Positions 16,596-24,764 of a stretch of DNA of 64,000 bases are shown here, piece after piece; position 1 is the first letter of the stretch, and each line of letters starts with the position of its first letter. Both the position numbers and the translations under genes were made by a program. The notes under the pieces are model-generated. The model had not been told where the DNA came from, did no database searches, and saw nothing but the letters and a program-made list of their open reading frames with translations. Source of the DNA: Halanaerobium saccharolyticum (lineage in GTDB: Bacteria; Bacillota; Halanaerobiia; Halanaerobiales; Halanaerobiaceae); NCBI RefSeq assembly GCF_003259895.1, contig NZ_QLME01000010.1:1-64000 (forward strand), given 5' to 3'.

Positions 16596-17876
16596 TTATT
16601 CTGCCTTTTCTAAATCCCAGCTTTTACTGCTCTCATCACTGCCAGAACTGGATCCAAATAAAGAAAGCTGCTGGCATTCGTTCTCTGCCAGTCGGTCATA
16701 AATCACACTGCTTTCAAAAGGAACTGCCGCTGCATATTTCCCATCACAGGTGATAAAAAAATTGGCTCTTTTTAAAACAATCCGCATCTTTTTTAGGTTA
16801 TAGTGAGTCAAAGTTTTTTCTTTTCTGGCCTTAACTATTTTTGCTGCCGAGCGTGGTCCAATCCCGGGCACCCTGAGCAGCATCTCATAATCTGCAGTGT
16901 TAACCTCTAGCGGAAATTTATCTAAATTATTGAGAGCCCAATCGGCTTTGGGATCAATCTTTAAATCAAAATTTTCTCTGCCTGGAGTTAATAACTCATC
17001 TGCTTTAAAACCATAAAACCGCAAAAGCCAGTCTGCCTGATATAAGCGGTGCTCTCTTTTTAATGGTGGCCCGGGGAGAGTAGGTAAAAGCGAAGAATTA
17101 TTAACCGGTAAATAAGCAGAATAATAAACTCTTTTTAAATTGAAATGATCATATAATCCTTCTGAAAGAGAAATAATCTGTCTATCTGATTCGGGGCTGG
17201 CTCCCACAATTAGCTGAGTTGACTGACCAGCTGGCACAAATTTATCCTTAACCTTATATTTTTTCCGCTCAATAATATTGTTTTCTATTCCAGCTCCAAT
17301 TCCCTTCATCGGAGCTAAAATACCTGCCTTTTTCTTCTGGGGAGCAAGTTTTTCCAGGCTGCTCTCACTGGGAAGCTCTATATTGACACTCATCCGATCT
17401 GCCAGCAGACCTGCCTGGTAAATCAATTTGAAGTCAGCACCAGGAATTGCTTTTAAATGAATATATCCCTGATAATTATATTTATTCCGGAGCAGCTGTA
17501 CCGTTTTTAAAAGCCGTTCCATAGTCCAGTCCGGATCTCTGCTGACTGCAGAGCTTAAAAATAAGCCTTCAATATAATTGCGTTTATAAAAATCAACAGT
17601 CAGCTTTGCCACCTCTTCTGGAGTAAATGAAGCTCGAGCCCGATCATTGCTGGCCCGATTAACACAGTAGTGACAGTCATAAATACAGTAATTTGTAAAA
17701 AGAATTTTAAGCAGCGAAACACAGCGTCCATCATCAGTCCAGCTGTGACAGATACCAGCCGCTTTGGTATTACCCAGACTGGAACCGTCACCACGTCCAC
17801 TGCTGCCGCTTGAAGAACAGGAAACATCATATTTAGCTGCATCACTTAAAATTTCAAGCTTTTTCTGAAGTTCCAT
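16596..17876 (-). CDS. Radical SAM protein, putative DNA modification/repair (TIGR03916 type)
   Basis: The ATG at 17876 is preferred over a GTG nine bases upstream because AAGGAA is then better spaced. 426 residues. The radical SAM cluster motif is CIYDCHYC (CxxxCxxC), preceded by a Ser/Gly-rich segment and GICHSW...CVSLLK. A helix-hairpin-helix motif (LLRVPGIGPRSAAKIVKARK) in the C-terminal half suggests nucleic-acid binding. This layout is that of TIGR03916, partner of the DUF4130-type protein encoded downstream. The substrate is unknown; a role in repairing or modifying DNA bases is a family-level inference. Confidence 0.9.
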   Translation of the reverse strand: MELQKKLEILSDAAKYDVSCSSSGSSGRGDGSSLGNTKAAGICHSWTDDGRCVSLLKILFTNYCIYDCHYCVNRASNDRARASFTPEEVAKLTVDFYKRNYIEGLFLSSAVSRDPDWTMERLLKTVQLLRNKYNYQGYIHLKAIPGADFKLIYQAGLLADRMSVNIELPSESSLEKLAPQKKKAGILAPMKGIGAGIENNIIERKKYKVKDKFVPAGQSTQLIVGASPESDRQIISLSEGLYDHFNLKRVYYSAYLPVNNSSLLPTLPGPPLKREHRLYQADWLLRFYGFKADELLTPGRENFDLKIDPKADWALNNLDKFPLEVNTADYEMLLRVPGIGPRSAAKIVKARKEKTLTHYNLKKMRIVLKRANFFITCDGKYAAAVPFESSVIYDRLAENECQQLSLFGSSSGSDESSKSWDLEKAE

Positions 17877-17890
17877 TTTTCTCACTTTCC

Positions 17891-18262
17891 TTAATTTTGT
17901 TTCATTTCTCGATTTAACTTCTTATCAAAAGAAAATATAGCAATTTTATCAATGTTATTATATGAATATAAAATACAGTCTACAAAATCTAAATTTACTT
18001 TGCTATATTTTTGTAAGGCATTAATTAAAACTTCTTCTTCTTTTAAGTTTATATTTTCAAAATCAATTAGTTCCAATATAGTTTTTGATATTTTATTTTT
18101 TTCAAGATTATACACTCCCTCTAAAACATAAACAACTTCTGCAATTACTTCAGGTAAAAGCAAAATATTCTCTGATTCAATAATTTGAGCAGCTTTTTTT
18201 GACATTTTTTTTGAATCATTCATAAAATATCTTAAAATAACATTTGCATCAATTATCTTCAT
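17891..18262 (-). CDS. PIN-domain toxin (VapC-like)
   Basis: The ATG at 18262 is chosen; a GTG lies three codons upstream. 123 residues with the PIN-nuclease order of acidic residues: IIDANVILRYFMND (Asp near the N-terminus), a Glu in the first third (EVIAEVVYVLEGV), NLDFVDCILYSY (Asp) and FSFDKKL near the C-terminus. PIN toxins are Mg-dependent RNases. The gene overlaps the end of the small upstream antitoxin gene by 14 bp, the typical type II arrangement. It is inserted 15 bp before the radical SAM gene and more AT-rich than its neighbours, which suggests acquisition. Confidence 0.85.
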   Translation of the reverse strand: MKIIDANVILRYFMNDSKKMSKKAAQIIESENILLLPEVIAEVVYVLEGVYNLEKNKISKTILELIDFENINLKEEEVLINALQKYSKVNLDFVDCILYSYNNIDKIAIFSFDKKLNREMKQN

Positions 18263-18494
18263 ATTTTTCACTCACCGCGTTTCTCCATGCTTTATTTTCT
18301 TTTTCAATTAAATAGGGATTAGCATCTTCTTCAAAAACACCAAGCAAACTTTTTTTCTTTTTTATGCCATCCTCATCATTAGCATTACTGGCCGGAAGAA
18401 TAATAATCTCAACTTTTTTATGTTTTAATTCCTCCGGGATATTAATTATCTTTTCCAAAATATCACTATCAATTATTTTTCTAATATACTCCAT
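18249..18494 (-). CDS. Antitoxin partner of the PIN toxin
   Basis: 81 residues. The N-terminal part (ILEKIINIPEELKHKKVEIIILPAS) resembles short AbrB/DUF2281-type antitoxin N-termini, and the charged C-terminal half (KKKSLLGVFEEDANPYLIEK, then NKAWRNAVSEKY) would wrap around the toxin. A GGAGGGAG site precedes the ATG. It forms a type II pair with the PIN gene that overlaps its end. Family identity is moderate; the pairing is the main evidence. Confidence 0.7.
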   Translation of the reverse strand: MEYIRKIIDSDILEKIINIPEELKHKKVEIIILPASNANDEDGIKKKKSLLGVFEEDANPYLIEKENKAWRNAVSEKYEDN

Positions 18495-18586
18495 TATTTT
18501 CTCCCTCCTTTATTAAATTCTTCTACTATTATTATACTACATTTAAGTTATTAAATCATAATTAGTGTTAAACTAAGAAGATTTAG

Positions 18587-18624
18587 AACTTTTCCCTGTC
18601 TGACTGAAAGGAGTTAGGAAAGCT
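18587..18624. repeat. Conserved-loop hairpin A
   Basis: A short imperfect stem (CTTTTCCCT/AGGAAAG) encloses GTCTGACTGAAAGGAGTT. The same loop sequence recurs in hairpin B about 215 bp away, and in reverse complement it resembles the loops near 49 kb. It lies in the 518-bp spacer between the antitoxin and encapsulin genes, which contains no gene I can support. Confidence 0.6.
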
Positions 18625-18732
18625 CATCACTCTGATAATTAGATAGTTTCAAATAAATAATTACATCGGAATAGTTCTAAATAATCCATAGCAGGGAATT
18701 AGTTTTTTATGTTTTAAATCTCTATAACCTGA

Positions 18733-18896
18733 TAATTAAAGATATCAATAGTAATGATTCAATCGAAATAGTATAGTTTTGTTATTTTAAGGTATTAAGC
18801 TTCTCACTGTCTGACTGAAAGGAGTTAGAGAAGCTCCTTAAAATAACAAAACTATACGTTAAATGAAGATTGTATTACTATTGATATCTTTAATTA
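18733..18896. repeat. 164-bp cruciform-type inverted repeat with hairpin B at its centre
   Basis: The outer arms are 23 bp perfect (18733-18755 with 18874-18896). After an unpaired bulge the next arms are 21 bp perfect (18772-18792 with 18836-18856). The innermost stem is AGCTTCTC/GAGAAGCT (18798-18805, 18828-18835), enclosing the conserved loop CTGTCTGACTGAAAGGAGTT. No ORF lies inside. It could be a non-autonomous mobile element or a strongly structured RNA. There is no clear target duplication. Confidence 0.8.
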
Positions 18897-18949
18897 TATT
18901 ATACAACATCAAAACAAATATTTCAAACAAATGTTTGCAAAACAGCTAA

Positions 18950-18988
18950 AAAAAATACCGCCCACTAAAATCATTTAGCAGACGGTGA
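18950..18988 (-). terminator. Terminator after the encapsulin operon
   Basis: On the minus strand ACCGTCTGCTAAA pairs with TTTAGTGGGCGGT and is followed by ATTTTTTT. It lies about 25 bp after the encapsulin stop. Confidence 0.85.
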
Positions 18989-19012
18989 TTTATAATTTAA
19001 CTTATCCAAGTT

Positions 19013-19813
19013 TTACTTCAATACTACAGCGGCTTCCGGTCCATTTACTCTAAAGGTAAATGTTTCAAGGAAGAATAATTCTACCTCATCACCTTTTCTC
19101 TCTTCAAAACCAAGAGAAATATCCTGACCAACTGTTAATTCAAAGTCTCCACCGCGTTCGGAAATTAAAAGACCTCTATTGCCGAGATCAGGTACTAAAA
19201 CAGCACCACTCTCAACCATTTCTTCAACCTTACGCTTGAGTGGATAACCTTTATCATCTAATTCATAGAGTAGAGAATAAAGCTCTGATCCTAATAGTAA
19301 ACGCTTGGGTCCACCAACACTATTTTCTTCAAATAGAGTAATTGCCTTCAGGAGACCAGAAATCAATTCTTTTTCTCCGGCTGAAACACTTACTTCTTCG
19401 TATTCAGAAGCTTCTACAATACCTTCAATGTTAACTTTATCAAGGCCGTAAAATACAGCTTTATTTTCCGCTTTTGCAAGCTTAGAAGCAGCCTCAATTA
19501 AGTTATCTGTATCAACATCTTCTGCACCTCGAGCCAGAGCATCGATTTCGCTGAGCTTCATTGTAAATGGAACCTTTAATTCTACTAAAGGAAGAACCTC
19601 TCTGGTAGAATAACTTACTCCTTCAACATCTTCAATGCCTACAGGACTAAAGCGACCTGTATTTACTGAAGATAATTCTAAACCTTTAGGGCCCAGAAAA
19701 TCCACCTCTTTACGAGCTTTTAACTTCTGACCCAGTACATCAGTTGCCTCTTCATCTAAAAAATCCCAGGCTTCTGCTGCAAATGGTGCTAATGAGCGTT
19801 TTAAAATATCCAT
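19013..19813 (-). CDS. enc: Encapsulin shell protein (family 1)
   Basis: 266 residues, the standard size for a T=1 family 1 encapsulin with the HK97 phage-capsid fold. Family segments: MDILKRSLAPFAAEAWDFLD, ATDVLGQKLKARKEVDFLGP, LELSSVNTGRF and PFTMKLSEIDALARGA. It should form a protein nanocompartment in the cytoplasm that encloses the ferritin-like protein encoded just upstream. The ATG follows the upstream stop directly, and its GGAGGAG ribosome binding site lies within the last codons of the cargo gene, so the two are translationally coupled. A terminator follows. Confidence 0.96.
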   Translation of the reverse strand: MDILKRSLAPFAAEAWDFLDEEATDVLGQKLKARKEVDFLGPKGLELSSVNTGRFSPVGIEDVEGVSYSTREVLPLVELKVPFTMKLSEIDALARGAEDVDTDNLIEAASKLAKAENKAVFYGLDKVNIEGIVEASEYEEVSVSAGEKELISGLLKAITLFEENSVGGPKRLLLGSELYSLLYELDDKGYPLKRKVEEMVESGAVLVPDLGNRGLLISERGGDFELTVGQDISLGFEERKGDEVELFFLETFTFRVNGPEAAVVLK

Positions 19814-20185
19814 TTATTCTCCTCCTCTCATATTACCTAAACCAAGTGTTTTACTGGAAGCAGGAGCTTCTTTCACTTCTCCTTCTTCACCTTCACCCTC
19901 TTCTTCTATTTCAGTTATTTTTGCAGTTTGAAAAAGGAAAGTTCTTAACATTTCATCCCAGACAGGATTATTACGGCGCAGCCATTCTAATCCCATACAG
20001 GCATGTTCAATCTCCTCATCACGATTATGTTCCACAATTGCCTGTACATCCGGATCATTAGTAGCTACAGCACGCTGATTGTACCAATCTACCGCCTCTA
20101 ACTCCTCAATTACACTCTTGATAATACGATGATAATCAATTGCTTCTTCCGTTAATTTTTCTTCTGGTTCATGATATTCGCCCAT
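19814..20185 (-). CDS. Encapsulated ferritin-like protein (EncFtn)
   Basis: 123 residues. The core (about 1-95) has the encapsulated-ferritin pattern LEAVDWYNQRA plus NRDEEIEHACMGLEWLRR, giving the Glu and ExxH ligands of a di-iron ferroxidase site that forms between two subunits. An acidic linker (EEEGEGEEGEVKE) leads to the C-terminal KTLGLGNMRGGE, a typical encapsulin-targeting peptide. The protein oxidises ferrous iron and passes it into the encapsulin shell. It is the first gene of the operon and has a GGAGGT site upstream. Confidence 0.95.
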   Translation of the reverse strand: MGEYHEPEEKLTEEAIDYHRIIKSVIEELEAVDWYNQRAVATNDPDVQAIVEHNRDEEIEHACMGLEWLRRNNPVWDEMLRTFLFQTAKITEIEEEGEGEEGEVKEAPASSKTLGLGNMRGGE

Positions 20186-20235
20186 AAATCTGACCTCCCT
20201 TTAATTTTAAATTCCTAAATCAAAAATTAAAAAAA

Positions 20236-20285
20236 TGATAGTCATTCTCAAAGATCATTATACAATTTCACCCTGCAAAAGTCAA
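20236..20285 (-). promoter_or_regulatory. Promoter with Fur-like box for the encapsulin operon
   Basis: On the minus strand TTGACT (20285-20280), a 17-bp spacer and TATAAT (20262-20257) make a near-consensus promoter. Just after it TGAGAATGACTATCA (20250-20236) matches the Fur 7-1-7 box TGATAAT-N-ATTATCA in all but two of 14 defined positions. Binding there would cover the transcription start and repress. A PerR-type regulator is the alternative reader. Confidence 0.7.
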
Positions 20286-20368
20286 ATTTTAACTTTGTCG
20301 AAAAATGTTAATAAAGACTGTCAAAACAGCGATTAATATTTTGAATTGAACTTTTAATCCAATTCTAA

Positions 20369-21766
20369 TCAAGCATGAATCGCACCATCTTTAAGGTCTA
20401 GAGCCGCTTCGTGAATCACTTCCGCCGTTGTTGGATGAGCATAAATTGTTTCTCTTAAATTTTCTGCAGTCAAACCAAGATTTACTGCCAGAGTAAGTTC
20501 AGCAATTAAATCACTGGCCTCAATTCCAATCAGAGCAGCTCCAATAATTCTGTCGCTCTTCTTCTCAGAAATTATTTTAACCAGACCTTCTCTTTCTCCC
20601 ATGGCCATTACTTTACCGCTGGCTGCAAAAGGAAAAGTCCCAATCTTATAATCGATCCCCTCCGCTTTTGCTTCAGACTCGGTTAAACCCACTGCTCCAA
20701 TTTCTGGAGAAGTGAAAATAGCAGCCGGGACAGCCTGATAACTCATTTCCTTATCCCTTCCCATAATATTTTCTACTGCAGTAATACCCTGGTGAGAAGC
20801 TACATGTGCCAGAAGAATTTTATCTGTCACATCACCTACAGCATAAATCCCTTCTGTACTGGTCTGCATTTTTTTGTTAACCTGAACTGCCTTTCTACTT
20901 GCAGAAACTTCTACTCCTACATTTTCCAGCTTTAGCCCCTCGACATAGGGTTTGCGACCAACTGCCATCAGCACTTTCTCAGCCCGGGCAGACTTTTCTT
21001 TTTCCTGCTGCTGATAAACAACCTCAAAACCAGCCTCGGTTTTTTTGATTTCCTTTACTTCTGAAGAAGTTTTAACACTAATCCGACGGCGTCTGGCAGA
21101 GCGATTAAGTTCGGAAGCTATATCGGCATCAACCCCAGTCACCAGCTGATCTAAATATTCAATGACAGTTACCTCAACTCCAAAGTTGCGGAAGATAAAG
21201 GCAAACTCCATGCCAATAATTCCTCCACCCACAATCACCAGTGATTCCGGTAATTGCTCTAAATCAAGAGCCGATTTGCTGTCCAAAATGCCGTCAAGAT
21301 CCGCTCCAGGAATGGGCAGGGAAGCCGTCTGAGAGCCGGAAGCAATTATAATATTTTCCGCCTCAATTTCTACTGTCTCAGCTTCTTTTTCTATTTTCAA
21401 CCGATTCTGATCAATAAATGAAGCTTTACCATCTAACCGCTCAACATTACTTTTTGTCAGCAGATGCTCAATTCCGCGCACCAGCCGGTTTACTATTTTA
21501 TCTTTTCTTTTTACTACTGCCGGAAAATCTACCTCAGCCTTCTCTACTTTTATTCCAAAATCTTTTGCATTCTGAATATCAGCAAAAACTTCGGCTGAAC
21601 GAACAAAAGCCTTTGTGGGAATACAACCCCAATTTAAACAGGTCCCTCCCAGTGCTTCTTTTTCAATTAAAACAGTGTCTGCTCCCAGCTGGCCAGCTCT
21701 TAAAGCTGCAACATAACCTCCTGGACCACTGCCAATGATTGCAATTTTATATTTTTTATCTGCCAT
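20369..21766 (-). CDS. lpdA: Dihydrolipoyl dehydrogenase
   Basis: 465 residues. FAD-binding GSGPGGYVAALRAGQLG at the N-terminus, redox-active disulfide GGTCLNWGCIPTKA (about 40-53), NAD-binding VIVGGGIIGMEFAFIF, the second FAD motif IYAVGDVTDKILLAHVASHQ, and the C-terminal active-site HPTTAE are all present. It reoxidises dihydrolipoyl groups of 2-oxoacid dehydrogenase or glycine-cleavage complexes. None of these partners is in the window, so the gene is an orphan here. It is unlikely to be a mercuric or glutathione reductase because the motifs fit lipoamide dehydrogenases throughout. Confidence 0.95.
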   Translation of the reverse strand: MADKKYKIAIIGSGPGGYVAALRAGQLGADTVLIEKEALGGTCLNWGCIPTKAFVRSAEVFADIQNAKDFGIKVEKAEVDFPAVVKRKDKIVNRLVRGIEHLLTKSNVERLDGKASFIDQNRLKIEKEAETVEIEAENIIIASGSQTASLPIPGADLDGILDSKSALDLEQLPESLVIVGGGIIGMEFAFIFRNFGVEVTVIEYLDQLVTGVDADIASELNRSARRRRISVKTSSEVKEIKKTEAGFEVVYQQQEKEKSARAEKVLMAVGRKPYVEGLKLENVGVEVSASRKAVQVNKKMQTSTEGIYAVGDVTDKILLAHVASHQGITAVENIMGRDKEMSYQAVPAAIFTSPEIGAVGLTESEAKAEGIDYKIGTFPFAASGKVMAMGEREGLVKIISEKKSDRIIGAALIGIEASDLIAELTLAVNLGLTAENLRETIYAHPTTAEVIHEAALDLKDGAIHA

Positions 21767-21842
21767 TTTTTCAACTCCTAAAGTAAATAATTTATTGGCT
21801 TCAGCAATTTATTTTAATAATTCAGAAAAACAAGTGTAATAA

Positions 21843-23045
21843 TTACTGATCCTGATAAATGTAATTTCTGGTCAAGGGCAGCTCAGTGTTTTTCCCTTTT
21901 GAGAAAAGAATTTGATGAACTGAGGTTGAAGCATAACGAAATGTAAAAACAACACCCATTAAAAAGGTTCTCCACATTCTATAAAAATGCTCATCAAATT
22001 TTTCTTTAACCTGCTCACTAACTTTTTCATAATTATCCAGCCATCTTTCGGCAGTTAGAGAATAATGATAACCAATATCTTCAGCATCTAAAAGATGAAA
22101 ATTATTTTCCGGTAATTCCCAGATTATTTCTCGAGCTGAGGGTATATAACCCCAGGGAAAAATGTATTTTTGAAGCCAGGGATGAGCAGGCTGTTCTTTT
22201 AAATGAGTTATTGAATGAACCAGAGATAATCCTTCATTTTTTAAAAGTTTATCAATTGCTCCAAAATAAATTGGAATGTTATCCTTGCCCACATGTTCAA
22301 ACATACCCACACTTACTATTTTATCAAACTGTAAATTTTCCTCAGCTAAATCCCTGTAATCCTGTCTTCTAATTTCTATTTTATCTGCCAGACCTGCCTC
22401 AGCCGCTCGTCTTTTGGCTTCAATCTCCTGTTCCTTACTTAGAGTTATTCCCATGACGTCTACTCCATATTTTTCTGCAGCTCTCAGTGCCAGTGAACCC
22501 CAGCCACAGCCAATATCAAGCAGTCTTTCTCCTTCTTTTAAGTTCACTTTTTTCAAGACATGATCAATTTTCTGCAGCTGGGCATCCTTTAAATCATCAT
22601 CTTCATTCCTAAAATAGGCACAGGAGTAAGTCATTGTATCATCCTGCCAGAGTTTAAAGAAATCATTCCCAATATCATAATGTTTTCTGACCCCTGCTTC
22701 CTCTTCTGCCGGGGAATCAGAAGTCTGAAAGTCTAGAACCTGATCAATTTTATACTGTTCAACTTCCTCTTTAAGTTCAAAAACATTGTCTCCAGCTGTC
22801 TCAATCAGCTTTTTAATACTTCCCTCAAAGTTAATTTTGCCATCCATATATGCTTCAGCCATTTTGAGTTGAGGACTTTTTCGGATTTCGTTAAGACTTA
22901 ACTTCTCCGAAAAAATAATCTTAAAAGCAGGCTCCGACTGCAGCTGCTGATTAAAAACCTTAGTTTCTCCATCCCAGTATTCAATCTCAAATTTTTGACC
23001 GTCAACTCTTTTAAAAACAGCATCCAAAATTTTCTTTGTGAGCAT
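21843..23045 (-). CDS. cfa: Cyclopropane-fatty-acyl-phospholipid synthase
   Basis: 400 residues. An N-terminal lipid-binding region is followed by a SAM-dependent methyltransferase domain with LLDIGCGWGSLALRAAEKYG (motif I), GITLSKEQ and VSVGMFEHVG. The block VRKHYDIGNDFFKLWQDDTM and CAYFR are signatures of Cfa/mycolic-acid synthases. It transfers a methylene group from SAM to unsaturated fatty acyl chains in membrane phospholipids, often in response to osmotic, acid or solvent stress. It is read in the same direction as lpdA, with 76 bp between. Confidence 0.95.
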   Translation of the reverse strand: MLTKKILDAVFKRVDGQKFEIEYWDGETKVFNQQLQSEPAFKIIFSEKLSLNEIRKSPQLKMAEAYMDGKINFEGSIKKLIETAGDNVFELKEEVEQYKIDQVLDFQTSDSPAEEEAGVRKHYDIGNDFFKLWQDDTMTYSCAYFRNEDDDLKDAQLQKIDHVLKKVNLKEGERLLDIGCGWGSLALRAAEKYGVDVMGITLSKEQEIEAKRRAAEAGLADKIEIRRQDYRDLAEENLQFDKIVSVGMFEHVGKDNIPIYFGAIDKLLKNEGLSLVHSITHLKEQPAHPWLQKYIFPWGYIPSAREIIWELPENNFHLLDAEDIGYHYSLTAERWLDNYEKVSEQVKEKFDEHFYRMWRTFLMGVVFTFRYASTSVHQILFSKGKNTELPLTRNYIYQDQ

Positions 23046-23188
23046 TATTAAAACCTCCTGATTTTTTTGTTTTTAGACTTATTACTAACTGGAATAAATA
23101 TTTTATTACCAGCTTAAAAATATTATAATCTTTGCTAACTCTAGTTTATAATTTTTTGGCTGCGAACTCAAATTTTTGTTCTAAAACT

Positions 23189-23938
23189 TTATATTTCAAT
23201 CTCTAAATTTTTACTATAATTATAGCCCAGATCAAAAAGTTCCTGGCTGTATTTAGTATTTAAAATGTTATATTTTGCAATCCCGGTTGGCTCAATATAA
23301 ATATCAGCTTTTTTTCTTAACTCCATTGCCTTAACAAGTGTTTTTAATTGGAAAGTTCTAACAGCAATATCAGTAATACTCTCGATTTTTTCTTCGAGGT
23401 TTACCGGCATTACATTAACCGCAATTATTTTATCACATCTATTGAGCAGGGGATTGACCGGCAGATTTTCAAATAAGCCACCATCAACATAAAGATCTCC
23501 ATTAATCTCAACCGGAGAAAAAAGCACCGGAATTGAAGAGGACGCCTGAATAATTTTTATCAAATCTCCCTTGCTGAAATATTCCATTCTTGCTTTTTCT
23601 ATATTTGCTGCTCCCACATAAAATGGTATTTTTAAGTCTGCAAAATTTTTAACGCCCAGTGATTTTTCTAAGTTTTTTGTCATATTGTCCAGAGTAAAAA
23701 TTCCTCGATCTGGAATGCTCAGTTTAGCAAAATCAAAAAAGTCACTTTCATTAATTAATTCCATAACCTCTGCCGGCTGTTTACCAGCAGCAATAAAGGA
23801 ACCCACAATTGCACCGGCACTTACACCTGCCAGAACATCTGCTTCAATTCCTTTTTCTGCCAGAGCTTTTAAAACTCCCAGATGAGCAAAACCTTTAACT
23901 CCTCCCCCGGATAAAGCAATTCCTATTTTTGCTGCCAT
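23189..23938 (-). CDS. Patatin-like phospholipase (RssA/YchK type)
   Basis: 249 residues. The oxyanion loop GGGVKGFAHLGVL (10-22), the nucleophile elbow GVSAGA (GxSxG) and the catalytic Asp in VDGGLFENLP define a bacterial patatin-like Ser-Asp hydrolase. Such enzymes cleave phospholipid or acyl esters. No signal peptide is seen, so it acts in the cytoplasm or at the inner membrane. It stands alone between cfa and an ABC importer operon; a role in lipid turnover with cfa is possible but not shown. Confidence 0.9.
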   Translation of the reverse strand: MAAKIGIALSGGGVKGFAHLGVLKALAEKGIEADVLAGVSAGAIVGSFIAAGKQPAEVMELINESDFFDFAKLSIPDRGIFTLDNMTKNLEKSLGVKNFADLKIPFYVGAANIEKARMEYFSKGDLIKIIQASSSIPVLFSPVEINGDLYVDGGLFENLPVNPLLNRCDKIIAVNVMPVNLEEKIESITDIAVRTFQLKTLVKAMELRKKADIYIEPTGIAKYNILNTKYSQELFDLGYNYSKNLEIEI

Positions 23939-23993
23939 AAAACCATCCTTCCTATTTATATCTCAAAAATTAATATTTAAAAAACTGTCAAAG

Positions 23994-24764
23994 TTAAAAT
24001 AACTTTTTAATATCTTCTCTCACATATTCTATATCCGAAACTAAGTCGGTGAAGATCTCCATAATGTTTTCCAGCTGCTGATAAAGTTCTGGATCAGCAA
24101 TTTTGCGGCTATCTCTTGGCTGTTTAATCTTTATTTCCCTTTTTATCCCCTCAGCTTCAGCTGCCAGAATATAAATTCTATCAGCCAGCAGCAGTGCTTC
24201 TTCGGGATCATGAGTAATCAAAAAAATCGTAATCCCGGTTTCTGCCTGAATGACACTGATTAATTTTCTCAAATTAACTCTTGTTTTCATATCCAGTGAT
24301 TTAAATGGTTCATCTAAAAATAAAAGATCAGGTTTTACAGCAAAAGCCCTGATTAATTCTAAACGCTGCTGCATCCCACCGGAGAGCTCATGGGGATAGG
24401 CATCTTTAAATTGTGCCAGTCCGGATAGTTCAAAAAGTAAATTTCTCAGCTCAGCATTCTTTTCCAGACCATAATTTTTTTGGACAAAAACAAGATTTTC
24501 AGCAGCTGTTTTCCACGGTAAAAGTCTGGGAGATTGAAAAACATAAGCAAAGCGGGGATTGTTATTTTTTATTATCTGCCCTGAATCTGCTTTTTCCAGA
24601 CCGGAAGCTACCCGAAAAAGTGTTGTTTTCCCACTTCCTGATGGCCCCAGCAGACAGCAGATTTCTCCCTCATTGATCTCAAGATTCAAATCCTGGAGTA
24701 CTTTTAAGCTTTGAAATGATTTACTAATATTTTTGAGTTCTAAAATTTTATCTGCTTCAGTCAT
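23994..24764 (-). CDS. NitT/TauT-type ABC transporter, ATP-binding protein
   Basis: The ATG at 24764 (AGGTGG five bases upstream) is preferred to an ATG six codons earlier inside the permease gene. About 256 residues, with Walker A GPSGSGKT, Q-loop VFQSPRLLPWKTAAENL (the LLPW wording is typical for the NitT/TauT/SsuB group), signature LSGGMQQR, Walker B LLFLDEPF and H-loop THDPEEA. It energises import through the permease encoded upstream. The C-terminal ~40 residues after the KIKQPR segment are normal for the group. Confidence 0.93.
   Translation of the reverse strand: MTEADKILELKNISKSFQSLKVLQDLNLEINEGEICCLLGPSGSGKTTLFRVASGLEKADSGQIIKNNNPRFAYVFQSPRLLPWKTAAENLVFVQKNYGLEKNAELRNLLFELSGLAQFKDAYPHELSGGMQQRLELIRAFAVKPDLLFLDEPFKSLDMKTRVNLRKLISVIQAETGITIFLITHDPEEALLLADRIYILAAEAEGIKREIKIKQPRDSRKIADPELYQQLENIMEIFTDLVSDIEYVREDIKKLF

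Noticed and set aside
18495-19012. Complete insertion sequence in the repeat-rich spacer
   Set aside because: There is no transposase frame and no target duplication; only hairpins and a large inverted repeat are seen.
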